A DNA stretch of 64,000 nucleotides, from positions 558,001-622,000 of the forward strand of contig NC_009464.1 of the NCBI RefSeq assembly GCF_000063445.1. Direction: 5' to 3'. The stretch comes from Methanocella arvoryzae MRE50 (GTDB lineage: Archaea; Halobacteriota; Methanocellia; Methanocellales; Methanocellaceae). Positions 50,956 through 60,107 of the stretch are shown in pieces. The translations under genes and the position numbers were made by a program. Within the stretch, counting starts at the first letter, position 1, and the number at the start of each line of letters is the position of its first letter. The notes under the pieces were generated by a model. The model had not been told where the DNA came from, did not search any database, and was given only the letters and a program-made list of their open reading frames with translations.

Positions 50956-52149
50956 TTATCTGGTCGACACGATCTTGATGATGTCGTTGTCCGCCAGCTC
51001 GTGCTTTTCTCCCAGCCTCATCTTGGTCCTCGCGTTGACCGCGAACAGGAACGAGTCGCCGATCTGAGTGTGGACCCGGTAAGCCAGGTCTTTCGCGGTC
51101 GAGCCTTTCTTGATCAGGAACGCATCCGGGAAGGCCACGCCGTCCTTGTTGGTGAAGTGAGTCTCGTCCTCGACAGGGTAGACGGTGATAAAGCCCAGCA
51201 GTTCGTAGACGACGGTGTTCAGGCACTGCTGGATGCCGGTGCCGCCATTTTTCACGATGAACTCCCGCATCTTCTCCAGTGCCGCCTTCTGGGGAGCGCT
51301 CAGCTTTGCCGGGTCCTTGATCGTGAAGTCCTTATCTCCGGGCATGTACTCGATATAGTTATTCTTGGCCGCCGTCCGCAATGCCAGCTCGATGCCGGCG
51401 CTGCACGGGATTACCTTGTAGCCCTGCTTTTCCAGGCTTTTCAGCTTCTCGATATTGGCGGCAGGCGCTACGTCTGCCTTGTTTGCGGCGATGATCATGG
51501 GCTTGCTCACCTTGCGGAGCGACTCGGACAGCGCGATCATGTCCTGCTCATCCCAGTTGACGATCGCTTTGCTATCGAGCCCGATCTCGTGGATGGCCTG
51601 CCGGGCCATGAGGTCGGTGATGCCCAGTCCGGCAAACTGCTCGGCCACAACTTCCTCGACTCTGGCACCGCCGGAGCCGGACTTCTTTGCCAGCTTCATC
51701 CAGTTGTTGCTGAGGATGCCATACATCCACATGGTGATCTCGTTTTCCAGAAACTTGACGTCCTCCATGGGGTCATGAGAGCCTATCGGTACAGTATTGC
51801 CTTCTATGTCAGTGCCGCCCGAAGCGTCGATCACGTGGATGACTGCCTCGGCCTGGCGCATGTCGTCGAGGAACTTGTTCCCGAGGCCTTTGCCCTTGTA
51901 CGCGTCGGGCACCAGGCCGGCTACGTCCAGCAGCTCTACGGCGATGAATCTCTCCCCGTCCTGACATTTGGTACACTCGACTTTCAGCTCTACAGACGGG
52001 CATCTGGTCCTCACGTAAGACACGCCATGGTTAGGCTTGATAGTGGTAAAGGGGTAATTGGCGATCTCCACGTCTGCCAGCGTGGCAGACTTGAAGAACG
52101 ACGACTTCCCCGCGTTAGGCTTTCCGGCCAGCGCGATGAGTATGGTCAT
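50956..52149 (-). CDS. YchF/Obg-family GTP-binding protein with TGS domain
   Basis: This 397-residue TRAFAC GTPase has P-loop [17 protein letters not shown], switch [23 protein letters not shown], base motif AANKAD, and a C-terminal TGS domain ([20 protein letters not shown]). Archaeal relatives of YchF are linked to ribosome function. The P-loop GKPNAGKSS and the 160-residue helical insertion follow the archaeal form. ATG 52149 was chosen over TTG 52158. Confidence 0.92.
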   Translation of the reverse strand: MTILIALAGKPNAGKSSFFKSATLADVEIANYPFTTIKPNHGVSYVRTRCPSVELKVECTKCQDGERFIAVELLDVAGLVPDAYKGKGLGNKFLDDMRQAEAVIHVIDASGGTDIEGNTVPIGSHDPMEDVKFLENEITMWMYGILSNNWMKLAKKSGSGGARVEEVVAEQFAGLGITDLMARQAIHEIGLDSKAIVNWDEQDMIALSESLRKVSKPMIIAANKADVAPAANIEKLKSLEKQGYKVIPCSAGIELALRTAAKNNYIEYMPGDKDFTIKDPAKLSAPQKAALEKMREFIVKNGGTGIQQCLNTVVYELLGFITVYPVEDETHFTNKDGVAFPDAFLIKKGSTAKDLAYRVHTQIGDSFLFAVNARTKMRLGEKHELADNDIIKIVSTR

Positions 52150-52340
52150 AGTAAACAACTTCTTTTAGTTCAGTTTATGGAATAAGGTATGCGGCCTGAA
52201 GCCTATTTATCATTTCGGTTCTGCGCTATCCAGAAAGTAGCGTAAGGCCATGGCAGAGCTCGATCAGGCCAGAGAGTTAGCTTGAGTAGCAAGCGGTTGT
52301 AATATGGTTAGATAAAGGATATAAAGAGTCAGCACTTATA

Positions 52341-53591
52341 ATGAACGCGATTCCTGTGAAAGCCGCCCGACTGGTATTTATTTGTGCAATATTATTGTTA
52401 TTGACCGGAATAGCCGCTGCAGGGTCTACTCTGCCCCCGGTGCCCGGACATATGACCACCCTGACTACGGATCATTTTTACATCAAATATAACCCTGAGG
52501 GCAAGGTACCGCTGACGACAACCCTGGATGAATCGCTGGCGGCATACGCCATAGTAGACACATTTTTCATGGGATTCCACAACAAGACTACCCTCATAGT
52601 GGCGGACAGCTATAACGAATTCCGCCTGATCACTGGCATCGGGGACATCCCCGAAGATACCACAGGCCTGAACTTTAACGAAGGGTCCAGGGGCACCGTG
52701 GCAATCAAGTCACCCCACCTGGTCCCTAACTACAGGCAGGTCCTGACATACCACCTGGCGAGGATCATGGAGCGGACGCTCATGCAGGAATACCACAACC
52801 CGCCCGAATGGTTCCAGGACGGCCTGGCAGCTTACGTAGCCTCGGACATCACGGACGAACAAAGGGAGACGGCCGCGGAGAAAGCGAGGACCGGAAACTG
52901 GATGACCCTGGCGGAAATTGAAAAGGTCTACGCCAACCGGACCGTCTACAACGAAAACTCGCCGGAGACGCTGGCAGCCAGAGGACAGGCTTTTCTGCTG
53001 ATGGAGTACGTGGGGCAAACATACGGCAACCGCACGCTGGTAAACATTCTCACGGACTTTGGCTATTCCGGTAACATCAGCCAGTCGTTCAAGAACAGCA
53101 CAGGCCATACGCCTGAAAAGTTCAACGAAGACCTGAGAAAGGTCATGTTCGGCCCGGTGGCTACCCCTGTACCCACCCCGCCGGTCATTGTCAAGGAGTA
53201 CATTTCGGGCTACGTAAGGGACGGAGCCGGCAATCCGGTAGCAGGGCATGAAGTCACCATCACGGGTGACAAAGTCAACACCACAGTTACCACCAACGAG
53301 TCAGGATACTATGCGGCAGAGGTCACTTTCGGCCTCCTGAAAGTCAACATGCAAGTAAACGGTTACGAGTACAACAATACTGTACCAGTAAACCCGGGCG
53401 AAAACAAGGTGTACGACATCACGATAAACGACCTGGACCTGAACGAAGAAGCCAGGTCGATACTGCCGGCGCTCAGGCTCCCCGATATGCCCGAGATAAG
53501 TGTCAACAGCACACTGGCAGGAGCGACAGTAGGGCTGGTCAACCTCCTTGCCCTTGTATGGATTGTCTCAGTATTGAGGCGCAATCTCTGA
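52341..53591 (+). CDS. Exported protein: degenerate peptidase-MA-like domain plus carboxypeptidase regulatory-like domain
   Basis: This 416-residue protein has a signal peptide (LVFICAILLLLTGIAAAGS), a gluzincin-like region with the third-ligand motif PPEWFQDGLAAYVA, an extracellular beta-sandwich (ISGYVRDGAGNPVAGHEVTI, about residues 290-365) and a C-terminal transmembrane helix. Where family members have HExxH, the sequence reads YHLARIMER, so the catalytic Glu and second His are missing. It is probably a non-catalytic surface protein. N-glycosylation sequons are frequent. Confidence 0.72.
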   Translation: MNAIPVKAARLVFICAILLLLTGIAAAGSTLPPVPGHMTTLTTDHFYIKYNPEGKVPLTTTLDESLAAYAIVDTFFMGFHNKTTLIVADSYNEFRLITGIGDIPEDTTGLNFNEGSRGTVAIKSPHLVPNYRQVLTYHLARIMERTLMQEYHNPPEWFQDGLAAYVASDITDEQRETAAEKARTGNWMTLAEIEKVYANRTVYNENSPETLAARGQAFLLMEYVGQTYGNRTLVNILTDFGYSGNISQSFKNSTGHTPEKFNEDLRKVMFGPVATPVPTPPVIVKEYISGYVRDGAGNPVAGHEVTITGDKVNTTVTTNESGYYAAEVTFGLLKVNMQVNGYEYNNTVPVNPGENKVYDITINDLDLNEEARSILPALRLPDMPEISVNSTLAGATVGLVNLLALVWIVSVLRRNL

Positions 53592-53686
53592 GATTCTGGA
53601 GGGGCCCAAAAAAGTATAAATACTATGTACTGCGTATAAGGCTACGCTGTGACAATGCAGATTCGTGCAATGTCTAAGCATCGTTT

Positions 53687-53771
53687 GCAGGGGTTGCCAA
53701 GTCAGGTCAAAGGCGCAGGATTCAGGGTCCTGTCTCGAAGGGGTTCGCCGGTTCGAATCCGGCCCCCTGCA
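53687..53771 (+). tRNA. tRNA-Leu (CAG)
   Basis: The 7-bp acceptor GCAGGGG/CCCCTGC, discriminator A, D-arm region, anticodon stem CAGGA/TCCTG with loop TTCAGGG (anticodon CAG), a long variable arm typical of leucine tRNA, and T-arm CCGGTTCGAATCCGG are all present in 85 bases. CCA is not encoded. A TATA-like GTATAAGG at 53634-53641 and an AGTATAAATA at 53613-53622 lie upstream. A T run follows at 53779. Confidence 0.96.
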
Positions 53772-53796
53772 CTAACAAGTTTTTTGTAAGCCTTTC

Positions 53797-53915
53797 AGAG
53801 AACTTTTTTTGAAAAAAAGTTTTCTTGAATCTCGACACCCGATCAAGCCCGAAGGGCATTTTAAAAAGGTTGTTTTTGAGGGGGCGCATGGGGAATTTTA
53901 ATAAAAAAATTCCCC
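53797..53915. terminator. Two AT-rich hairpins downstream of tRNA-Leu
   Basis: GAACTTTTTTTGAAAAAAAGTTTTC (53799-53824; 13-bp near-perfect arms) and GGGGAATTTT / AAAATTCCCC (53890-53915) are both strong stem-loops. The rest of 53772-54071 shows no gene. Confidence 0.5.
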
Positions 53916-54071
53916 CGTACACCCTTATAATACTACACCTACTCACCTCAGCTCTGGCTTCAGCCCGGAATTCCGACATCCGATAACTTACCGGGACCTA
54001 TGCCTTACAACGCCAGGGCTCCGAGGAAAAGCCTTTTCCACTTAACCACCATACTATCACAAAGTGATAAA

Positions 54072-54380
54072 ATGGTAGATGCAGAGACTGTCGAAGATAT
54101 CACCGGCTTTATCAGCGGTAACGTGAAGCGAAAGCAAATCCTCGACGTGCTCGATAAAAACGGCAGCGCGACTCAGGAGTATCTCGGCAAGCTCACCAGG
54201 ATGCCGAGGCTCATGCTGGAGAAAGTGCTCAAGGACATGGCAGAGAGGGACGTCATTGCGCTGAAGGATGGCAAGTATTCGTTGACTGAGAGCGGCAAAG
54301 TTGCAGCGCAGGTCTTACCAAAAGGTTCTGCAAAAGGCGGCAGCCAGAAGTACGACGCGAACATTCAGCGTGAAATATAG
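54072..54380 (+). CDS. Small winged-helix-like protein, paralogue of 62924-63178
   Basis: This 102-residue protein has VEDITGFISGNVKRKQILDVL, LGKLTRMPRLMLEKVLKDMAE and IALKDGKYSLTESGKVAA, a helix-helix-wing pattern like ArsR/MarR-type domains. Another copy at 62924-63178 has the same layout (ISGNVRRKQIVEAL; LTRIPRLSLDKMMEEMA). It is probably a DNA- or RNA-binding regulator. The ATG 54072 aligns with the paralogue's start; the longer frame does not. Confidence 0.78.
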   Translation: MVDAETVEDITGFISGNVKRKQILDVLDKNGSATQEYLGKLTRMPRLMLEKVLKDMAERDVIALKDGKYSLTESGKVAAQVLPKGSAKGGSQKYDANIQREI

Positions 54381-54393
54381 AAAATAAAAAAAG

Positions 54394-55263
54394 TTACTCT
54401 TTTTTCCTGCCCGCTATCGCTACTCCGATAGCCGAAGCCAGTATAGCTATAGCCACTCCAAAGCCAGGCGAAGGCTCCGGTGTAGGGCTTGTCTGTGAGC
54501 CATCTGTAGTAGGATCACGGGTCGGGAACGGCGTGATTTCCGGTGGCTTGAGATCCATGGCTACGCTCAGGTCCGTGGTGACTCCTGGCTCGACCTGGAA
54601 GATTAAGGAATATCCGTCTTTGAAACCGTCTTGAGATACCCTGATCTGGTACGGCGTCTCGAAGTCTGTGAGGTCTGTGAACCTGAATACGCCGTTCTGA
54701 TCAGTGGTGGTCGTTTCGTACACGATGTCGGCGTTCGTCGGGCTGACCAGGCAGACGGTTGCCCCGTACAGCGGAGCGCCTGTGCCGATCTGGGTTACCC
54801 TGCCGCTGGCCGTACCGGGGGCCTGTGATGGGTCAGGGGTAGGCTGATAGTTCTCCTTAGGAAGAATCTGGACGTCGACGAAGACCTTGGTTCCGGAAGG
54901 GATGCCGAACGGCTCCGTCTGGCCATCGGTGTAAGCAGGATCTTTAGCGATGATCCGGTAAGCGCTGCCGCTCGTGGAGCTGATGCCGATGAACCGGTAG
55001 CGGCCGGTTTCATCTGAAGTGGTTGTCATATAAATCATACTGGTATTACTGGCGTTAACCAGGGCTACGTAGATGAACGGCACCGCATCGGTTGTGACTG
55101 TCTTATACACCTTGCCGGTCACGCTGCCCGGGCTGTATCCGTCGGGCATGGGGGGAAGACCCGTGTTTGGGCCCGGGTAGGCGGCAGACGCCGGGATCGA
55201 AGAGATTAGCAGGCTGGCCAGTAAGATAATGGTTGGTATGAGTATCAGCCGGGGAAATGACAT
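54394..55263 (-). CDS. PGF-CTERM surface protein with two carboxypeptidase-regulatory-like domains
   Basis: This 289-residue exported protein has a signal peptide (about 1-28). Two beta-sandwich domains of CarboxypepD_reg type follow (GSVTGKVYKTVTTDAVPFIY; ASGRVTQIGTGAPLYGATVC). A Thr/Pro linker and the tripartite tail SPGFGVAIAILASAIGVAIA plus GRKKE complete it. The PGF, hydrophobic helix and basic end are the archaeosortase A recognition signal. The enzyme is encoded at 1316-2206. Confidence 0.88.
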   Translation of the reverse strand: MSFPRLILIPTIILLASLLISSIPASAAYPGPNTGLPPMPDGYSPGSVTGKVYKTVTTDAVPFIYVALVNASNTSMIYMTTTSDETGRYRFIGISSTSGSAYRIIAKDPAYTDGQTEPFGIPSGTKVFVDVQILPKENYQPTPDPSQAPGTASGRVTQIGTGAPLYGATVCLVSPTNADIVYETTTTDQNGVFRFTDLTDFETPYQIRVSQDGFKDGYSLIFQVEPGVTTDLSVAMDLKPPEITPFPTRDPTTDGSQTSPTPEPSPGFGVAIAILASAIGVAIAGRKKE

Positions 55264-55342
55264 GAGTAGTAGTACACAAATACTCTATTTAAGCTTTATA
55301 TCACAATCGTTTGATCGATGCCTGAAAAGTAAGAAGGTAACA

Positions 55343-55975
55343 TCAATTGTCAGGGCTGGTCAAGAGAGACCGATATACCGGGTCCCTGCAGTTTTTCACG
55401 AAATCCTCGCATCGCATACCGCACCTGTCGAGCACTGGAAGATGCACAGGTGGCAGGCACCGGGCATCGTGTAAGGCCATGCTGAAAAACTGGCCTGTGG
55501 CCAGCGGATCGATACCGGCTATGAAAGCCCCCTCTCCCCCGCCATCTTTTACTGCCTGAGCCAGCGTCATCTGGTTTGCCCGGACGAGCCGGATCAGTTC
55601 CTGAGCGTTTTTGTCGCCGGGGTCAGCCACCTGAAGAGACCGAAGCTTTTGCAGCACGGCCATTTTTTCAGGATTAGCCTGCCAGAACAGCTCCACGGCA
55701 AGGCAGGAGGCGCGCACATTCCTGAAGCCCCGGGTGCCGAAAATACGGTTCTCTATAGCCTTGTTCAGCGAGCTGACTATCCTCACGGCCACAGCAGCAT
55801 ACAGCGTTTCCCTGCTGGAGAAATGCTGATACAGGATGGCCCTGGAGATGCCCGCTTTTCTGGCCACACTCTCCATGGCAACGCCCTCCGGTGCCTGCGA
55901 ATAGAGCAGACGTTCAGTAACATCCAGGATCCTGCCACGCGTGTAGTTGTCTTGTCCTTCCGCCCATCTGCTCAT
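55343..55975 (-). CDS. TetR/AcrR-family transcriptional regulator
   Basis: This 210-residue protein has an N-terminal TetR helix-turn-helix (RGRILDVTERLLYSQAPEGV, ARKAGISRAILYQHFSSRETLY) and a divergent all-helical ligand/dimer domain. It lies 80 bases upstream of the PGF-CTERM gene in the same direction and is divergent from the DNA methylase gene 135 bases away, so either could be a target. No clear palindromic operator was seen in the divergent gap. Confidence 0.9.
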   Translation of the reverse strand: MSRWAEGQDNYTRGRILDVTERLLYSQAPEGVAMESVARKAGISRAILYQHFSSRETLYAAVAVRIVSSLNKAIENRIFGTRGFRNVRASCLAVELFWQANPEKMAVLQKLRSLQVADPGDKNAQELIRLVRANQMTLAQAVKDGGGEGAFIAGIDPLATGQFFSMALHDARCLPPVHLPVLDRCGMRCEDFVKNCRDPVYRSLLTSPDN

Positions 55976-56109
55976 CTATGATCAGCCTCGCATCACAAGA
56001 GTCGTATTGTTCCTGATGATGGCATCGTTTATCAACTTTAACGTGTCAACCATCTGCTCTTCCTGCACAATTATTATGCCTGTTACCGACTAGTATCATT
56101 GAGATCAGG

Positions 56110-57033
56110 ATGGGCAGACGAAAAGGCGCAGCCGGGCAGACGAGCAGCAAAGGATTGCAGCAGCAACAAGGCACCGAGACCAGCGCTTTCGGGTCTCCGG
56201 GCAGGATCTGCCATGACTCGTCGAAGTTCTATGGAAGCAGGCTGTACGAAGGGCTCGTCCAGAAGAAGAGCGCCGGCTATGTCGAGAACAGCGTGCCCGC
56301 CGATCGGATGGATCAGATATTCGCCTGTTCCAGCGAGCAAATGGAAGAGCTGCCGGATTGTTCTGTTCACCTGATGGTAACGTCGCCGCCGTATAACGTG
56401 GGCAAGGAGTACGATGAGGACCTCACGCTGCAGGAGTACAGGGATTTTCTGTCACGTGTCTGGAAAGAGACTTACCGGGTGCTTGTGCCGGGAGGCAGGG
56501 CCTGCGTTAACGTGGCGAACCTCGGCCGTAAACCGTACCTGTCGCTCAGCTCGCTACTCACGGCCGACTTGCTCGAGGCCGGTTTCCTGATGAGGGGCGA
56601 GATCATCTGGAACAAGGCTGCTACGGCCAGCCCATCGACAGCCTGGGGCAGCTGGCAGTCGGCAAGTAACCCCACGCTCAGGGATGTACACGAGTATATC
56701 CTGGTTTTCTCCAAAGACACCTTTTCCAGGGCGGGCAAGGGCAGGACATCCACCATCACCAGGGACGAGTTTCTGGAGTACACGAAAAGCGTCTGGACCT
56801 TCGGCGCCGAGTCCGCCAGAAAGATCGGCCATCCCGCGCCGTTCCCTGTCGAGCTTCCGGCGAGGTGTATCAAGCTATACACATTCGAGGGAGACGTGGT
56901 CCTCGACCCATTCATGGGCAGCGGCACCACGGCCGTGGCAGCCCTGCAAAACGGCAGGCACTTCGTGGGCTATGAGATCGATCCTGAGTATGTAGAAAAG
57001 GCGGAGGCCAGGATCAGGGCTTGCCAGAAATAG
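56110..57033 (+). CDS. Beta-class DNA methyltransferase (probable N4-cytosine), orphan
   Basis: This 307-residue methylase has the catalytic motif IV LMVTSPPYNVGKEYDEDL near residue 95 and, later, motif I DPFMGSGTTAVAALQNGRHF with VGYEIDPEY. Motif IV before motif I, and TSPPY rather than NPPY, indicate the beta class, often m4C. No restriction endonuclease is adjacent. The following minus-strand genes have no nuclease motif. It may therefore be a housekeeping or defence-evasion methylase. The N-terminal 50 residues are low-complexity. Confidence 0.88.
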   Translation: MGRRKGAAGQTSSKGLQQQQGTETSAFGSPGRICHDSSKFYGSRLYEGLVQKKSAGYVENSVPADRMDQIFACSSEQMEELPDCSVHLMVTSPPYNVGKEYDEDLTLQEYRDFLSRVWKETYRVLVPGGRACVNVANLGRKPYLSLSSLLTADLLEAGFLMRGEIIWNKAATASPSTAWGSWQSASNPTLRDVHEYILVFSKDTFSRAGKGRTSTITRDEFLEYTKSVWTFGAESARKIGHPAPFPVELPARCIKLYTFEGDVVLDPFMGSGTTAVAALQNGRHFVGYEIDPEYVEKAEARIRACQK

Positions 57034-57043
57034 CTATGCGCAT

Positions 57044-57355
57044 CTATCGTAGCTGAGAATACTTTCCTTTGATCTCGGCGATGACTAAGAAATTCGAGGC
57101 CCCTGAGGCATCGAGGATCTCCTGCCCGAGGTATTCGGGCCATGCTGCGCAGACTTCGCTGCAGTTCAGGCCTTTTCTCACCGCCAGTTCCCGGATTGAC
57201 ATGACGGCCTCTTCTATGCCTTCAGCTTCCGGAATCACTACAATCTCCCGGTCGCCGCGGTAATATGCGCCTATATCAGGATACCTGTGACGGATATAGT
57301 TGAAGATCTGTACCGCGGTCATGGGGCTGTCGTCGTACAGCAGGTGGCAGGCCAT
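57044..57355 (-). CDS. Small hypothetical protein
   Basis: This 103-residue alpha/beta protein contains VQIFNYIRHRYPDIGAYYRG and GIEEAVMSIRELAVRKGL. No family is recognised. It starts just after the stop of the next upstream gene (TGACATG), so the two are one unit. ATG 57322 is an alternative start. Confidence 0.65.
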   Translation of the reverse strand: MACHLLYDDSPMTAVQIFNYIRHRYPDIGAYYRGDREIVVIPEAEGIEEAVMSIRELAVRKGLNCSEVCAAWPEYLGQEILDASGASNFLVIAEIKGKYSQLR

Positions 57356-57356
57356 G

Positions 57357-57854
57357 TCAGTCCTCCGAGCTCTTCAGCTCCAGGGAATACAAAAAATCCT
57401 CGGATCGCAGGTATTTGATCGCTATCGTAACGGGGTTTTTACCTTCCCCATACTCGTAGTTCGGATAGATCTTGCCATCCTTCATCCTGAACATTCCTGA
57501 GGAGAGCATTTCGTCAAGGGCTCCGCCTTCAAGGCAGTCCTTATGGAAGCCCCAGCTGACGAAGGGGAAGTGCTTTTCCCGGTAGAAAGGCACGAGGTCG
57601 TCCCGGCTGACCGCCCTGTCACAGATCAGGCACCGCACCTTCGGGAGATACCGGTCGCTGTTGAGCATGACGCTATCCAAGACAATCGAGATCTCGCCGT
57701 CTTCGGCGATCGCATCGAGCAGTGTACGGGCCCGCTCGCGGTCGCCGCCAATGAGATCGAGGACCTCATCCAGGTCTGCAATATGCCCTTTTTTACCGGA
57801 GATGAACTCCAGTACCTGCTGCTTCAGCACCTCTTTGTCGATATCGTCAGCCAT
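57357..57854 (-). CDS. Hypothetical protein with a possible metal site
   Basis: This 165-residue soluble protein has a helical N-terminus (DKEVLKQQVLEFISGKKGHI) resembling a small winged-helix, then RCLICDRAVSRDD and a downstream GFHKDCL, giving C-x2-C plus H/C as a potential zinc site. No family could be named. It is co-directional with the following small gene. Confidence 0.7.
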   Translation of the reverse strand: MADDIDKEVLKQQVLEFISGKKGHIADLDEVLDLIGGDRERARTLLDAIAEDGEISIVLDSVMLNSDRYLPKVRCLICDRAVSRDDLVPFYREKHFPFVSWGFHKDCLEGGALDEMLSSGMFRMKDGKIYPNYEYGEGKNPVTIAIKYLRSEDFLYSLELKSSED

Positions 57855-58127
57855 GCTGCCACATCCGTATGCCCTTACGCCAGACTCCCGGGTTATGGCC
57901 GTCGCAGCCGCCGATACAGTCGATTGTGCCTCCGGTCCGGAACTTCCGGACGATGTCGGTCAACATAGCAAACAGGATATTAGCCGCTCATGACTAAAGG
58001 GTTTTCTCCGCCGCTTCGGGGCGAGACGGGAAAATAGCTATAGAGGTGGCACTACAATATGACAGGCGGACTTGCAGTAAAATTCAAGTACCTGTAGCTG
58101 TATCGTATACCCGGGAGGCACCAGAAG

Positions 58128-58355
58128 TTGAAGATCAGGTTTTCTAATCGGTTAGGGCTGCTGACATTGATCGGCGTAGTCGCAGGCGCAGTTCTCGCAG
58201 GCCTGGCGTACCCGATGAACCCGTATCTCGCCATCCCGTTCGTTTTGCTGGCCATAGTGTCGTTTATACTGTTTTGCATCTACCTCTACAAGTTCGTCTT
58301 CTACAGCCCGGAACTGGACCTTCCGGACGAAGAGCAGGCTGAGGAAAAAGAATAG
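58128..58355 (+). CDS. Small two-helix membrane protein
   Basis: This 75-residue protein has two transmembrane segments (LLTLIGVVAGAVLAGLAYPM; IPFVLLAIVSFILFCIYLYK) and a strongly acidic C-terminal tail. It starts with TTG. No function is known. It converges on the membrane-protease-like gene. Confidence 0.65.
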   Translation: MKIRFSNRLGLLTLIGVVAGAVLAGLAYPMNPYLAIPFVLLAIVSFILFCIYLYKFVFYSPELDLPDEEQAEEKE

Positions 58356-58371
58356 GCAGTTTTTAGATCCC

Positions 58372-59310
58372 TCAGGCCACGATAAATGCGGCGAACAGCG
58401 GCAGGGCAAGGACCATGCTGGCACCTATACCTGAGAGCGCTGCTGCCACGATACTGTTCTCTTTAACCGTCACGTAGGCGAGAGCATAGCCAAGGACAGC
58501 CGAGGCCACAAGGACTCCTCCGGCGTAGAGCAGGTTTGAGGTGAGCAGGTAGTACAGTCCGCCATTGAAGAACGCAAAGAGGACCGCCTGGATGACGAGG
58601 CCCGCCTGCTTTCCGGCCATCGGCAGCAGCCTGGAGAGGAACAGCCCCCGGAACAGGATTTCGCCGGCCAGGCCTGCGGCAATCGAGAACAGCGCCAGCA
58701 TAGAGAACACGGTGAGCAGCTTTGACGGTTCCGCGCTGCCGACGTTGAAGAACAGGTAAGCCAGTGCGGCTGTGAGAAGCAGCCCTGCGAGCAGGGCAGG
58801 CACTCCGATCGTCAGCCCGGAGGTAAGTTGTCCGGCCTTTATGAAGAGTGTAGATGGCCGGTCTTTCTCGATGAAGAGCAGTACGGCGATCAGCACGGCT
58901 GTCGCAACTATGTTCAACAAGGCGATGAACACGAGGGAAGCTGCTGTTGCTGCAGACGGATCGTACAGGTGCAGGTATTCGGCGCCGCTCCAGAGCAGCG
59001 TGATGGTGAAGAGTACCGCGAACGCGTCTATCAGCCGGGCGTATATGCCCATCACTTTTAGGCCAGAGCGCACCCCGTATGCGAGGCCTGCGAACAGGAC
59101 GAAGCCGGTGAGGCGCAGTACAAGAGCGTCGAAGCCTTTCTCGAAGGCGGCCGCTACGGCAATAATGATGAAGAGAAGACCCATCAACGCCGGTATTGCG
59201 ATGTTAGAAGGAAGCAGGTACTTCCCCATCTTTATGGCTGCCGGCTTTGATACACGTGATTTCCTTCGCCCTTTCACATGGCTGTCGCTCATATGATGCA
59301 ATGGAGGCAT
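58372..59310 (-). CDS. CPBP-like membrane protein with an eroded active site
   Basis: This 312-residue protein has about eight membrane helices after a basic N-terminal tail. It contains GLAGEILFRGLFLSRLL at the position of the CPBP EExxxR motif, but the first Glu is Gly. The FxxxH motif corresponds to FAFFNGGLYYLL without His. The fold is probably CPBP and catalysis is doubtful. Compare the intact homologue at 37606-38559. ATG 59292 is an alternative start. Confidence 0.7.
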   Translation of the reverse strand: MPPLHHMSDSHVKGRRKSRVSKPAAIKMGKYLLPSNIAIPALMGLLFIIIAVAAAFEKGFDALVLRLTGFVLFAGLAYGVRSGLKVMGIYARLIDAFAVLFTITLLWSGAEYLHLYDPSAATAASLVFIALLNIVATAVLIAVLLFIEKDRPSTLFIKAGQLTSGLTIGVPALLAGLLLTAALAYLFFNVGSAEPSKLLTVFSMLALFSIAAGLAGEILFRGLFLSRLLPMAGKQAGLVIQAVLFAFFNGGLYYLLTSNLLYAGGVLVASAVLGYALAYVTVKENSIVAAALSGIGASMVLALPLFAAFIVA

Positions 59311-59404
59311 ATACCCTAAAAAGGCTTACGATCGGCGTAGCCTGATCCCGCCCTTAAACCGAAAAGTATATTGATCTCCCTGCTCGATCGATCAACAGTT
59401 GCCT

Positions 59405-60073
59405 ATGTCTGAAATCAAAGGCCTCATTTTCGACCTGGACGGGACCATCATTGACAATTATGACAGGTACTTAGAGCACATGCTCACCTGCGTCGGAAAC
59501 GATCTCGGGTTCTGCTTCACGCTCGGCCACGCGAAGGACCTGTGGTACTCCATCGGCGCCGAATCCAGGGACCAGGTAATCCATAGCTGGGGCCTCGACC
59601 CGGACAGGTTCTGGACTGCGTTCAACAGGCACGAGAGCCTCGAGAAAAAGATCGAGAACACTTACCTCTACAAAGACGCGCTATTCCTCGCAAGCCTTAA
59701 GATCCCCAAAGGCATCGTGACCCACACCTCGCTGGAGCACACCACCAGACTGCTGGAGCACGTCGGCATGCGGGAGCACTTCGACCCCATCATCGCCTGC
59801 ACCGAGGAAACCGGCTTCAAGCCATCCCCGCTGCCACTGATCTATTGCCTGATGGAAATGCAGATCAAGCCCGAAGAGGCGGTCTACGTCGGCGACACCT
59901 GGTCAGACATGATGGCGGCCAGAAATGCGGGGATCAAGTCTGTGTACGTCAACCGGTTCAACAGGCCGATAGACTTCGTGCCGGACTACGAGATCGACAG
60001 CTTAGAGAAGATTGCGGGGATCGTCGAAGCTTGCTGCCCAGAGCTGCTCACCACAACCGCGGGAAGACAATAG
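59405..60073 (+). CDS. HAD-superfamily hydrolase (phosphoglycolate-phosphatase-like)
   Basis: This 222-residue HAD subfamily IA phosphatase has motif I GLIFDLDGTIIDNYDRYL, motif II GIVTHTS, a Lys in ETGFKPSPLPL, and motif IV VYVGDTWSDMMAARNAG. The cap domain lies at about residues 20-95. The substrate is unknown; phosphoglycolate is a common annotation. ATG 59405 was chosen over TTG 59399. Confidence 0.88.
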   Translation: MSEIKGLIFDLDGTIIDNYDRYLEHMLTCVGNDLGFCFTLGHAKDLWYSIGAESRDQVIHSWGLDPDRFWTAFNRHESLEKKIENTYLYKDALFLASLKIPKGIVTHTSLEHTTRLLEHVGMREHFDPIIACTEETGFKPSPLPLIYCLMEMQIKPEEAVYVGDTWSDMMAARNAGIKSVYVNRFNRPIDFVPDYEIDSLEKIAGIVEACCPELLTTTAGRQ

Positions 60074-60107
60074 ATTCTAACCTCGGAGACGCGTGCAGTA
60101 CTGGTTT

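Noticed and set aside
51001-52185. 394-residue plus-strand frame opposite the YchF-type GTPase
   Set aside because: The GTPase motifs are all on the minus strand; the antisense translation has no domain.
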